Part shown: positions 1 through 7,345 of the stretch, piece by piece
How the letters are laid out: every line of letters begins with the position of its first letter
Position numbering within the stretch: the stretch's first letter is position 1
Source of the DNA: SZAS-79 sp964599095
Lineage (GTDB): Bacteria > Pseudomonadota > Gammaproteobacteria > Burkholderiales > SG8-39
Reading direction: 5' to 3'
NCBI GenBank assembly: GCA_964599095.1
Contig: CAZREB010000004.1
Span: forward strand, 248,001-312,000
Length of the DNA: 64,000 nt
Position numbers and translations under genes: made by a program
The notes under the pieces: generated by a model
Told to the model about the DNA's origin: nothing
Databases searched by the model: none
The model's input: only the letters and a program-made list of their open reading frames with translations

Positions 1-401
1 GCAAGATCGGTGATCGGGGTGAAGTCGCGCTGCGGATTGAACGGGAGCTCCTTGAAGATCCAGGGGTTCACCGTAAAGAGCCCACCTTGGAACAGCAGGA
101 TCCTGCGCCCATCCGGCTTGGACCGGGACACTTCGCCTGCACCGACATTGCCCGCGGCCCCCGGCTTGTTCTCGACGGTTACCGGCACCCCCAAAGCCTC
201 CGACATCTTGGGAGCAATGGTCCTGGGGATCAGGTCGGTCGGGCCGCCCGGCTCGAACGGCACCACGATCGCTATCGGGCCGCCTGGAAATTGCTGCCCG
301 GCCGCCGGCGAGGCTGCGCAAACTGCCGCCGCGGCGAGAAGAGTGGCCTGCAAGCACAAAGTCATGCCTCGGGCCGTGATGCTGAAGCATCGTAGTTTCA
401 T
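1..401 (-). CDS. TTT (Bug/TctC) substrate-binding receptor, partial
   Basis: This is the N-terminal part of a periplasmic solute receptor of the tripartite tricarboxylate transporter family; the 3' end lies outside the window. On the minus strand the protein opens with a hydrophobic signal peptide (alanine-rich, ending near AAGQQ). The family hallmarks follow: a GPIAIVVPFEPGGPTD strand-loop, then VTVENKPGAAGN, then SKPDGRRILL. The ATG at 401-399 overlaps the stop of the upstream IclR gene as ATGA, so translation is probably coupled. A second in-frame ATG at 365 would shorten the leader by 12 residues. No TctA/TctB genes are visible. The receptor is probably co-expressed with the Rieske oxygenase and would bring in its substrate, which is inference. 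Confidence 0.88.
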   Translation of the reverse strand, partial: MKLRCFSITARGMTLCLQATLLAAAAVCAASPAAGQQFPGGPIAIVVPFEPGGPTDLIPRTIAPKMSEALGVPVTVENKPGAAGNVGAGEVSRSKPDGRRILLFQGGLFTVNPWIFKELPFNPQRDFTPITDL

Positions 402-1312
402 TTTGCGTGGTCACTCACTGGATGCGCACTACGACTGCGGCGCGGGTTCTTGGGGGCGGATACCGGGGCGATCCGGTCCGCGTTTTCAGTCATCGAATGG
501 CCGAGCGCCGACGACAGCCGCTCCGCGAACTCTTGCAGCACAAGTGACTTTTCCTGCAATCCCTGCAGCGAAAGACGCCACGCCGGTCCTGAAACGGCGA
601 GCGCGCCGATGACCTGGCCGGTGAAGTCGCGTACCGGAGAGGCCACGCAACGAAGTTCGGGATGGAATTCGGCATCATCGAATGCGAGCCCGCTGCGCCG
701 CACGTCTTCGAGTTCGGCCAGGAGACGCCCCCTGTCCGTAATGGTGTTCGGCGTGTAGGCCTTGAGCTCGTAGTCCCGCAGGTATTGCTGGAGCGTTGCA
801 GCTCGCATCGCGGCCAGAAGTACCTTGCCCATCGCAGTACAGTGGCTGGGGCGGGCGCCCCCGACGCGGTCGGAAATCTGGAATGCGCCGTTGCCTTCCG
901 ATTTGGCGACCACGATCATCTCGTTTCCCGAGTGCATCCCGAACACCGAGGTGTCGCCCGTTCGCTCCGCAAGGTCGCGCAGGAAAGGGTCGGCGACGCC
1001 GATGAGCTGCACTTCGCTGCGGGCCGACGCCGCAAGGCAAAAGAGTCCGCTTCCGATGAAATAGCGCTTTCCCTCTTCGGCCTGGCGCACGAAGCCGTAG
1101 GCCGTCATCGTCTTGAGCAGGTGAAACACGGTGCTGCTGTTGAGCCCGACCTTGCGGCTCAATGGCGTCAGTCCTATGCCGTCCTGGCTGTCGGCGATCG
1201 CAGACAACAGGCCGAATGCCCGTCCGAGCGACTGCACTCCGCCCCTGACCTTTTCAATCGACCGTCCACCCGGTTCCGTATCGACGTCTTCGGGGTGTTC
1301 AGAATTCCGCAT
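398..1312 (-). CDS. IclR-family transcriptional regulator
   Basis: This 304-residue protein has the usual IclR layout. A winged helix-turn-helix occupies about residues 28-90 (GLTPLSRKVGLNSSTVFHLL is the recognition region). An effector-binding domain runs to about residue 275, with the family-typical HCTAMGKVLLAAM and DDAEFHPELRCVASPV stretches. A basic tail of about 25 residues follows. Its start overlaps the end of the Rieske oxygenase gene by 14 nt, and its stop overlaps the receptor gene in ATGA, so all three form one operon. IclR proteins usually control adjacent catabolic genes in response to an aromatic or short acid; that role here is inferred from position. Confidence 0.93.
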   Translation of the reverse strand: MRNSEHPEDVDTEPGGRSIEKVRGGVQSLGRAFGLLSAIADSQDGIGLTPLSRKVGLNSSTVFHLLKTMTAYGFVRQAEEGKRYFIGSGLFCLAASARSEVQLIGVADPFLRDLAERTGDTSVFGMHSGNEMIVVAKSEGNGAFQISDRVGGARPSHCTAMGKVLLAAMRAATLQQYLRDYELKAYTPNTITDRGRLLAELEDVRRSGLAFDDAEFHPELRCVASPVRDFTGQVIGALAVSGPAWRLSLQGLQEKSLVLQEFAERLSSALGHSMTENADRIAPVSAPKNPRRSRSAHPVSDHAK

Positions 1313-2531
1313 AGCTGATGGTCAGCTCGTCTTCGGTGCGCCCGATCTGGTTGGTGCGCGGCAGCCTTACCACCGTGGCTTTCGCGGGATCGCGCATGAC
1401 GCCCTTCGGATCGCGCCCTTCCTGCACCGCCTTGATCGCCTCCATGTACATCTTCCGAAGCTGGACGATGCCGCGATCGGAGGTGCCGAGTTTCTCGCGG
1501 CTGCGGTCGGCAATTGCACCCTGGCTCACGATGGCAACGTAGTCCTGTTTCCAGGTTTCGTTGAGGATGAACTTTCCGTTCGCATCGCGCTCGGCGACCC
1601 AGTATTTCCCGGCCAGCGAATCGTTGATGATGTCGCGCTTCACGAAGATCCCGCCCATGTCGCTCGCCTTTGCCGAGCGGTCGACGTGGTATTTCTTCGG
1701 CGTCGCGTACACACTGAACATCTTGGTCGTCGTGTCGTCCACCGGGACCCGCCAGCGCATGGAGCCCCCGAACTCGGGATCATCCCGGTGATCCGGGGAC
1801 CTGCCCGGTCCGAACGCGAGGATGCCGGGCATCAGCGAATTGACCCGCCGCACGTAAGTCGTGCCCGGTTCGGGGCCGGGGCGATAGGCTGTGTACATCA
1901 CTCCCGCCTCGGTTTCGTCGAAATCGATTCGCGTTGCCATGGTCGGGAAGAGGCTGTTCTGCGAAAACGACGGGTCGTTGTGGAGCACTGAGGCGTGCAC
2001 CGGGTCCTGGTCGTTTTCCACGAGCTGCAGCCAGTTGCAGGGATGCACCGGCCAATCAATGGATGCGCGCCTCACGAAGGAATCGGAGACCAGGATTTCA
2101 AATGTCGGCGTCAGCGGCGGCTCGCCGGGCCCCATGTATGCAAACACCAGCCCGCCAATTTCGCGGCAGGGATAGGCTGTGTGCTTGACGCGGTCCTTGA
2201 ACTTGGAGTCCTTGGGTTCGCCGGGCATGTCGAGGCAGCGGCCTTCGACGTCGTACAGCCAGCCGTGATAAGGGCACCTTATTCCACCGCCCTCGATCCG
2301 GCCGTACTCGAGTGAAGTGGACCTGTGTGAGCAATCCTGGGCCAGCAGGCCGGGTCGGCCCAGTTCATCGCGGAACAGGACGAGGTCCTCGCCGAGCATC
2401 CTGACCTTCTGGGTCGCCGTACGCAATTCCCCTGAAATGCCCACCGGCAACCAGTAGCGCCTGAACATTTCGCCCGCGGGCGTTCCCGGTCCGACGCGCG
2501 TCAGAATTTCATTCTGTTCCACAGGAATCAT
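1299..2531 (-). CDS. Rieske non-heme iron oxygenase, large subunit
   Basis: This 410-residue protein resembles the single-component class related to phthalate 4,5-dioxygenase and vanillate demethylase oxygenases. The Rieske [2Fe-2S] ligands are seen as CSHRS and, about 17 residues later, CPYHGW. The mononuclear iron site is the E-x3-D-x2-H-x4-H pattern in ENDQDPVHASVLH. It would hydroxylate or demethylate an aromatic acid and needs a separate reductase; none is seen nearby. It is the first gene of the oxygenase-IclR-receptor operon. The start at 2531 gives a standard N-terminus (VEQNEILTRVGPGTPAGEMFRRYW). Confidence 0.93.
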   Translation of the reverse strand: MIPVEQNEILTRVGPGTPAGEMFRRYWLPVGISGELRTATQKVRMLGEDLVLFRDELGRPGLLAQDCSHRSTSLEYGRIEGGGIRCPYHGWLYDVEGRCLDMPGEPKDSKFKDRVKHTAYPCREIGGLVFAYMGPGEPPLTPTFEILVSDSFVRRASIDWPVHPCNWLQLVENDQDPVHASVLHNDPSFSQNSLFPTMATRIDFDETEAGVMYTAYRPGPEPGTTYVRRVNSLMPGILAFGPGRSPDHRDDPEFGGSMRWRVPVDDTTTKMFSVYATPKKYHVDRSAKASDMGGIFVKRDIINDSLAGKYWVAERDANGKFILNETWKQDYVAIVSQGAIADRSREKLGTSDRGIVQLRKMYMEAIKAVQEGRDPKGVMRDPAKATVVRLPRTNQIGRTEDELTISYAEF

Positions 2532-2680
2532 CGTGAAGTCTCCTCGATCACCGCCGCATTATTCTGCAGCATTGCAAAAGCCGAGTTCACAATACGAATT
2601 CAGCCGGCAGAAGAGAAGCAAGATTTCGCAAGCGCGCCGTGCGACGCCATGTTTTGCCACATGGTGAAAGCATTTTGCCC

Positions 2681-2702
2681 GCCGGCTGTCTTGCAAGCCG
2701 GC
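2681..2702. terminator. GC-rich hairpin after the TauD/TfdA gene
   Basis: GCCGGCT and AGCCGGC form a perfect 7-bp stem about 50 nt past the dioxygenase stop on the minus strand. No U-tract follows in either direction, so it is only a candidate terminator or mRNA-end stem. A weaker CCATGT/ACATGG inverted repeat lies at 2647-2664 in the same 220-nt spacer before the Rieske gene. Confidence 0.3.
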
Positions 2703-2751
2703 TCGGACGGGCTGATCCGGCTGGGGCGGATCTGTCGTGGGAATCAGCCGC

Positions 2752-3855
2752 TCAGACCTTCTCCAGCCTGAAGTCCTGCACCTTGTCCTTCACCGGCTCG
2801 CCGGCCTCGTGGCGGGGCGGGATGCCGCCGCGCTTCCTGCCGCCTTCGCAGGTGCCGAATCGCGTGGCAAAGCAGGGCGGCAATTCGCGGCTGTTCGGCG
2901 CCGCGATCCACAGGCGCAGCAGGTGCCTGCGGTCCTTCGGGTCGGGCCAGTCCTCGAAATTGGTGCGCGAGTGCAGCACGCAGAAGTTGTTGGCGAGCTG
3001 GAAGTCGCCCGGCTCCATCTGGAACGAAAGCGCCATGCCCGGCTCGTTGGCGATCGCATCGAAGAGGTCGAGCGCCTCGACCTGCCTGGGCGTCAGGCGC
3101 GGCACTTCGGGAAATCGCTGCGCGGATTCGATGTACCCGCGGATGTAGCGCGCGGTCACCAGCCCCTTGTGGAACGACAGCACCGGGATCGCGTAATAGG
3201 GTTCGTCGCCTTCGTCCTCGCGCCCGCGCTCGCCGCGGCGGTCGATGTAATAGGGCTTGTACAACTCTTCCAGCAGGTCCGGGCGGCGGCGCTGGATCTC
3301 GTTCTGGATGGCGGTGACGCTCACCAGCCGCGACATCCCGCCGGACTTCGCCGTCTTCAGGCACATCAGCATGATCACGTCGCTCTGGTCGTTGTGGAAG
3401 ATCAGCTCGGCTGTGGTCTGGTAGGCGCGCACGTTGGTCTTGTTGATGTCCAGGCCGAGGTTCCTCACGTGGCCCAGCAGGTGGCCTTCGGCGTTCTGCG
3501 ACAGCGGCAGGCCCAGGTGCATGCCCAAGCCCCAGAAGATCGTCTCGCAGTCTTCCTCGCCGAACTCGGCGGCCGGGAAGCCTCGCATCAGGAAAAAGCC
3601 CCGGCCGTGCTCGAGTTCCTCGAGCATGCCTGCGAGCACCGCGGAGAATTTCGGCAGCGGGAAGTCGGCCTTGCCGAAGCCGGGCGCCTTGAGGCCCTTT
3701 GCCTTCACCGCGGCGAGCGCCGCGCGGATCTCGGCAAGCGACTCGGCCGGGAACCGGAAGATCCAGTCTTCGTTGTCCTGAAGGTCGCGGCCGCGCCACA
3801 GGCCGGGGTTGCTCGTCAATGGCGCGGGGGGCATCGGGGGCTGGGCTTCCGGCAT
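2752..3855 (-). CDS. TauD/TfdA-family Fe(II)/2-oxoglutarate dioxygenase
   Basis: This 367-residue protein resembles the TauD/TfdA family, whose members couple 2-oxoglutarate decarboxylation to substrate hydroxylation. The HxD metal motif is in FHNDQSD near residue 174 and the distal histidine is in LHSRTNFED. A downstream arginine pair (RRHLLRLW) would bind the co-substrate. A good ribosome site (AAGGAG) lies 6 nt before the ATG. A near-palindromic operator at 3877-3900 sits about 22 bp upstream of the start and matches one before the receptor gene at 6227. The gene is therefore a likely target of the ROK repressor encoded at 4846-6144. The physiological substrate is not identifiable. Confidence 0.88.
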   Translation of the reverse strand: MPEAQPPMPPAPLTSNPGLWRGRDLQDNEDWIFRFPAESLAEIRAALAAVKAKGLKAPGFGKADFPLPKFSAVLAGMLEELEHGRGFFLMRGFPAAEFGEEDCETIFWGLGMHLGLPLSQNAEGHLLGHVRNLGLDINKTNVRAYQTTAELIFHNDQSDVIMLMCLKTAKSGGMSRLVSVTAIQNEIQRRRPDLLEELYKPYYIDRRGERGREDEGDEPYYAIPVLSFHKGLVTARYIRGYIESAQRFPEVPRLTPRQVEALDLFDAIANEPGMALSFQMEPGDFQLANNFCVLHSRTNFEDWPDPKDRRHLLRLWIAAPNSRELPPCFATRFGTCEGGRKRGGIPPRHEAGEPVKDKVQDFRLEKV

Positions 3856-3876
3856 GGCGTCTCCTTGGTGCTGCTA

Positions 3877-3900
3877 TTTAATTTACTACGGTAATTAAAT
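3877..3900. promoter_or_regulatory. Predicted ROK operator, site 1
   Basis: TTTAATTTAC, then TACG, then GTAATTAAAT forms an AT-rich imperfect inverted repeat inside very GC-rich DNA, directly upstream of the dioxygenase gene. A site of the same spacing and sequence lies at 6158-6181. Shared pattern: TTTAATKTAC-N4-GTAAWTAA. Its ownership by the neighbouring ROK repressor is inferred. Confidence 0.6.
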
Positions 3901-3923
3901 ATAAGGCAAACCCGGATCCGTTG

Positions 3924-4835
3924 TCAATTGCCCGGGGCGAGGACGCGCAGGTCACCGGCCAGCCCCTGCTCCACCGACACCGCAGGCACGAACGCCAGGT
4001 CGGCCCGCAGGCGGCTGGTGTCGACCGGCCCGGCACTCTTGCCGCGGCCCTTGAACAGTGCGCGGCCGGCACCGGGCGCCAGCCGCCGCACGGTGGCGTG
4101 CATTTCCTCGAGGCTCATGTAGTTCGCGTCCGGCCCGGCGACGTTGTAGACCTGGTGCGCCGGGCGGGGGTGCGTCAGCGCCGCAACCGTGGCGCCTGCG
4201 GCATCGGTCACGTGCGTCAGGTGGAAGCGTTCGCCGCCGCTGGCGCCTTCGATCTCGACGTCCCTGCCGCGCGCGGTTTCCTTGATGCGCTGGCGCACCA
4301 GCGCCATGCCGGCGCTCCTGACCTCCACCGGCCCGAACACGCCGCCATAACGCAGAGAGACGAACGTGAGCCCGTGCAAGGCTGCATAGCGCGCTCCCAG
4401 CATCTCGCCGAGGCGCTTGGTCATGCCGTAAAGGCCGGTGGCGCCTGCCGGCGGGTCGTCCTCGCGCATCAGGTCGTGCCGCTCGCCGTAGCTGGCGATG
4501 CTTCCGCCGAAGACCAGGCGCGGGATGCCCAGCTCGCGACAGGCCTCGAGCACGTTGAGCGTGCCGTCGACGTTTACGCGCACCGCCTCGGCCGGGTTTT
4601 GCTCGCAGGCGAACTGTAGGTAAGCTGCGAGGTGGAGCACCGCCTCGGGATTCGCGGCGACGAGCGCCGCGCGGATCCCGGCGGCGTCGGCGATGTCGCC
4701 TTGGACCCACCGTGCCGGGGTCGAGGTTCCCGGCGGGCGGCGCGAGACCAGCGTCACCGCATGGGCGGCGGCGAGCAGGGCTGCTGCGCTGGCCGTGCCT
4801 ATGAGTCCGGTGCCGCCGATCAGGGCCACGCGCAT
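3924..4835 (-). CDS. NAD-dependent epimerase/dehydratase family protein
   Basis: This is an extended short-chain dehydrogenase of 303 residues. It has the nucleotide-binding GGTGLIG turn at the N-terminus, the HLAAY strand, a catalytic serine region (FGGSIASYG) and the active-site YGMTK (YxxxK). Such enzymes act on nucleotide sugars or related sugar acids. The start at 4835 (MRVALIGG) is preferred because GAGG lies 7 nt ahead of it. A second ATG at 4847 would add four residues and overlap the divergent ROK start codon. Between two probable ROK operators, it may belong to a sugar-acid pathway with the dioxygenase and receptor (inference). Confidence 0.88.
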   Translation of the reverse strand: MRVALIGGTGLIGTASAAALLAAAHAVTLVSRRPPGTSTPARWVQGDIADAAGIRAALVAANPEAVLHLAAYLQFACEQNPAEAVRVNVDGTLNVLEACRELGIPRLVFGGSIASYGERHDLMREDDPPAGATGLYGMTKRLGEMLGARYAALHGLTFVSLRYGGVFGPVEVRSAGMALVRQRIKETARGRDVEIEGASGGERFHLTHVTDAAGATVAALTHPRPAHQVYNVAGPDANYMSLEEMHATVRRLAPGAGRALFKGRGKSAGPVDTSRLRADLAFVPAVSVEQGLAGDLRVLAPGN

Positions 4836-4838
4836 TAT
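4833..4838 (+). promoter_or_regulatory. Candidate -10 hexamer for the ROK gene
   Basis: CATTAT lies 7 nt before the ATG at 4846, which would start transcription almost on the start codon. No Shine-Dalgarno sequence lies between them. The -35 region is poor (GTGCCG), so this is tentative. The hexamer covers the first codon of the divergent epimerase gene. Confidence 0.3.
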
Positions 4839-4845
4839 TTGCCTC

Positions 4846-6144
4846 ATGAAAAAAATAAGCCGAAACGATTCTAGCAAGCCGCGCGCAGTCCCCGGCGACC
4901 TTCGCCGCCACAACCGCGGGCTGGTGCTCGAGCACCTGTTTCGCGCAAGCACCGTTTCGCGCACTGCGCTCGTCGACGCCACCGGACTGACGCCCGCGGC
5001 GGTGTCGCGGATTACGCGGGAGCTGGTCGAAGCCGGGCTGGTGCGCGAGCTCGCGCATGAAGGCGCGCAGGCCGCGCGCGGAAGGCCGCAGGTCGATCTG
5101 GAACTCGTGACCGAGGGCGCCTACGTGATCGGCATCGGCGTCGGCGCCTTCGAGCAGTGGATCCGGATTGCCGACCTGCGCGGGGACTGCGTGTCGCGCC
5201 GGTCGATCCAGTTGCTCGACCAGTCGTCGGCGCGCGCGGCGCTCAGGCTGCTCGTGGGCGAGATCCGCGGCCTGCTTTCGCTCACGAGGATTCCGCGCAG
5301 GCGGGTGCTGGGCGCCGGGATCGCGTCGGCCGGCGTCGTCGACCGCCAGAAGGGCCTGATCATCGAGTCGCCGAACCTCGGCTGGCGCGACCTGCCGGTG
5401 GCCGCGCTCGTGTCCGACGCGCTCGGCCTGCCGGTCGTCGTGGAATCGATGCACCACGCGCTGAACCTTGCCGAGGAATCGTTTGGCATCCATGCGGGAA
5501 TCAATGCGGGCAGGCCGCCCGGCCCGGGGCTCGGAGGCAGCGACACCTTCCTGGTCAACGCGTCGATGGGCATAGGCGCGAGCGTGATGGAGGAAGGGCG
5601 CATCGTCCGCGGCCGCCATAACGCCGCCGGCCAGATCGGCCACATGAACGTGCCCGGCGCAACCGACCTGTGCACTTGCGGCCGGCGAGGCTGTCTCGAC
5701 ACGGTGGCTTCCGGCTACGGCGTGCTTCGCCGCCTCGGGCTGGTGCCGCCCAGGCGGGTGGCGCGCGAGCACGATTCCGCCGCCGCGCGCAAGCTCCTCG
5801 CGGCCATCGAGCGCGAACGCCAGGGCGAGCCTCGCGTGCGGCAGGCCTTCCAAGCGAGCGGCGCGCAATTGGGCGATGCGCTGAACGCGGTGCGCGCGAT
5901 CCTCGATCCGCAGCGCATCGTGCTGACCGGCCCGCTGTCAGGCACGGCGAGCTACGTGAAGGGCGTCCAGGCGCGCCTGATTGAACGCGGGGCGGGGGAC
6001 CGCGACGCCGGCGGTACTCCCGACCCGGCGCTGTTGGTGCTGGGCACGCACACGCCGGATTCGGCCGGCGCCTGCCTTGCGCTTGCCGAGTTCGCATTCG
6101 GCGGCTCGCTCGACCTTTCGGATCTCGGCTTGCAGACCTCCTGA
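4846..6144 (+). CDS. ROK-family transcriptional repressor
   Basis: This 432-residue protein has the NagC/XylR architecture. An N-terminal winged helix-turn-helix covers about residues 15-80 (STVSRTALVDATGLTPAAVS). A ROK sugar-sensing domain follows. The zinc-binding signature CTCGRRGC is present, with its upstream histidine in GQIGHMN. The ATG at 4846 begins an MKKISRND leader; no later start would keep the DNA-binding domain. It is divergent from the epimerase gene with only 10 bp between start codons. Two matching operators, before the dioxygenase and before the receptor gene, bracket it. The predicted role is repression of a sugar or sugar-acid utilisation set, with a kinase-less sensory ROK domain as in NagC. 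Confidence 0.9.
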   Translation: MKKISRNDSSKPRAVPGDLRRHNRGLVLEHLFRASTVSRTALVDATGLTPAAVSRITRELVEAGLVRELAHEGAQAARGRPQVDLELVTEGAYVIGIGVGAFEQWIRIADLRGDCVSRRSIQLLDQSSARAALRLLVGEIRGLLSLTRIPRRRVLGAGIASAGVVDRQKGLIIESPNLGWRDLPVAALVSDALGLPVVVESMHHALNLAEESFGIHAGINAGRPPGPGLGGSDTFLVNASMGIGASVMEEGRIVRGRHNAAGQIGHMNVPGATDLCTCGRRGCLDTVASGYGVLRRLGLVPPRRVAREHDSAAARKLLAAIERERQGEPRVRQAFQASGAQLGDALNAVRAILDPQRIVLTGPLSGTASYVKGVQARLIERGAGDRDAGGTPDPALLVLGTHTPDSAGACLALAEFAFGGSLDLSDLGLQTS

Positions 6145-6157
6145 TCTGGTGCCATGC

Positions 6158-6181
6158 TTTAATGTACGAAAGTAAATAATT
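6158..6181. promoter_or_regulatory. Predicted ROK operator, site 2
   Basis: TTTAATGTAC, then GAAA, then GTAAATAATT is the second copy of the AT-rich inverted repeat, 14 bp after the ROK stop codon and about 45 bp before the receptor start. It matches site 1 at TTTAAT-TAC and GTAA with the same 4-nt centre. Regulation by the adjacent ROK protein is inferred. Confidence 0.6.
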
Positions 6182-6226
6182 CGCGCTCCCTCCCCTGGGG
6201 GAGTTCCGTACAAAGGAGGCAGGCAA

Positions 6227-7204
6227 ATGAGGCGGGAAGCATTGCGCGGCGTGCTGCGCGGGATCGTTGTCTTGGGCATCGCGGGGAGCGCACTCGCGCA
6301 ACCGTACCCGGCCAAGCCGATCACCATCGTTTCGCCCTATAGCGCGGGCGGCAATGCGGACCTGGCCGCCCGTTCGCTGGGCGCGGCCGCGGCCAAGGTG
6401 ATCGGGCAGCCTATCGTGGTCGTCAACCGCACCGGCGCCGGCGGCATCGTCGGGTCGCAGTTCGTGGTGGATTCGGCGCCGGACGGCTACACGCTGCTGC
6501 TCGCCCGCGTCGGCTCGCAGGCAGTTGCGCCTGCGCTCGATCCGGCCACGACGTACAAGTGGGACAGCTTCACTTTCCTCGGCGTGCTCGAATCCGACCC
6601 GTATGTGTGCGTCGTGCAGGGCAAGTCGCCGATCCGGACTTTCAAGGACCTGATTGCGGCGGTGCGCGCCCGGCCGGGCAAGCTGAGCTACGCCTCGACC
6701 GGCAATGCCGACGCGAGCGTGGTCTTCCCGGTCAAGATGTTCCTCAATTCAGGCCTCAAGTTCGACGCCGCCGTGAAGGTGCCGTACAAGGGTGCGGGCG
6801 ACACGGTGGCGGCGGTGCTCGGCGGCCATGTCGACTTTGCCTGCAACGGCATCTCGCCTTACACCGCCCCGATGCGCTCGGGCGACCTGCGGGGCCTGGT
6901 CGTCTCGACCAAGGCGCGAGTGGCCGAAGCGCCCGACGTGCCGACCGCGGCGGAAGTGGGGATGCCCGATCTCGAATCGGTGTCCGGCTGGGGCGCGCTC
7001 TACGGGCCGCCCGGCCTGCCCAAGGAAGTCGTCGATCGCTGGGCCGCGGTGCTCGCCGCGGTGAAGGACGATCAGGAGTGGGTCACGCAAGTCAGGCGGC
7101 GCGGCTCGATCCCGAGCGTGATGTCGCCGGAGGAAACGCGCAGGTTCGTCGAAGCGCAGTTCAAATCCTACCGGTCGCTCTCGTCACAGCTTTCGATCAA
7201 GTAG
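6227..7204 (+). CDS. TTT (Bug/TctC) substrate-binding receptor
   Basis: A 325-residue periplasmic solute receptor. The signal peptide ends near SALAQPYPAKPI. Family landmarks are ITIVSPYSAGGNAD, VVNRTGAGGIVGSQ, DGYTLLLAR and VPYKGAGDTV. A strong ribosome site (AAAGGAGG) lies 7 nt before the ATG. The predicted ROK operator lies in its 82-nt leader, linking it to the epimerase/dioxygenase group. The ligand is unknown; a sugar acid would fit a ROK regulator, but that is inference. No TctAB partner is in the window, as is common for Bug proteins. Confidence 0.93.
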   Translation: MRREALRGVLRGIVVLGIAGSALAQPYPAKPITIVSPYSAGGNADLAARSLGAAAAKVIGQPIVVVNRTGAGGIVGSQFVVDSAPDGYTLLLARVGSQAVAPALDPATTYKWDSFTFLGVLESDPYVCVVQGKSPIRTFKDLIAAVRARPGKLSYASTGNADASVVFPVKMFLNSGLKFDAAVKVPYKGAGDTVAAVLGGHVDFACNGISPYTAPMRSGDLRGLVVSTKARVAEAPDVPTAAEVGMPDLESVSGWGALYGPPGLPKEVVDRWAAVLAAVKDDQEWVTQVRRRGSIPSVMSPEETRRFVEAQFKSYRSLSSQLSIK

Positions 7205-7345
7205 CGGGCCCACCGGCCGGGCTCACAGGGCCGCAAACGAGGCTCCGTCGCGTTGCGCAGGTGGTAGGCTTCCGGCACGCATTACGCATGCGAGCCTGAT
7301 GCGCACCCGCCATGCGGGCGTGCCCGGCTCGGGGAGCAAGGTCAG

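Noticed and set aside
10..612. Open frame on the plus strand over the first 600 bases
   Set aside because: It is the opposite strand of the receptor and IclR genes, which have clear family motifs; its own translation has none.
2648..2664. CCATGT/ACATGG inverted repeat as an IclR operator
   Set aside because: It lies about 120 bp upstream of the Rieske start, has 6-bp arms only and no second copy.
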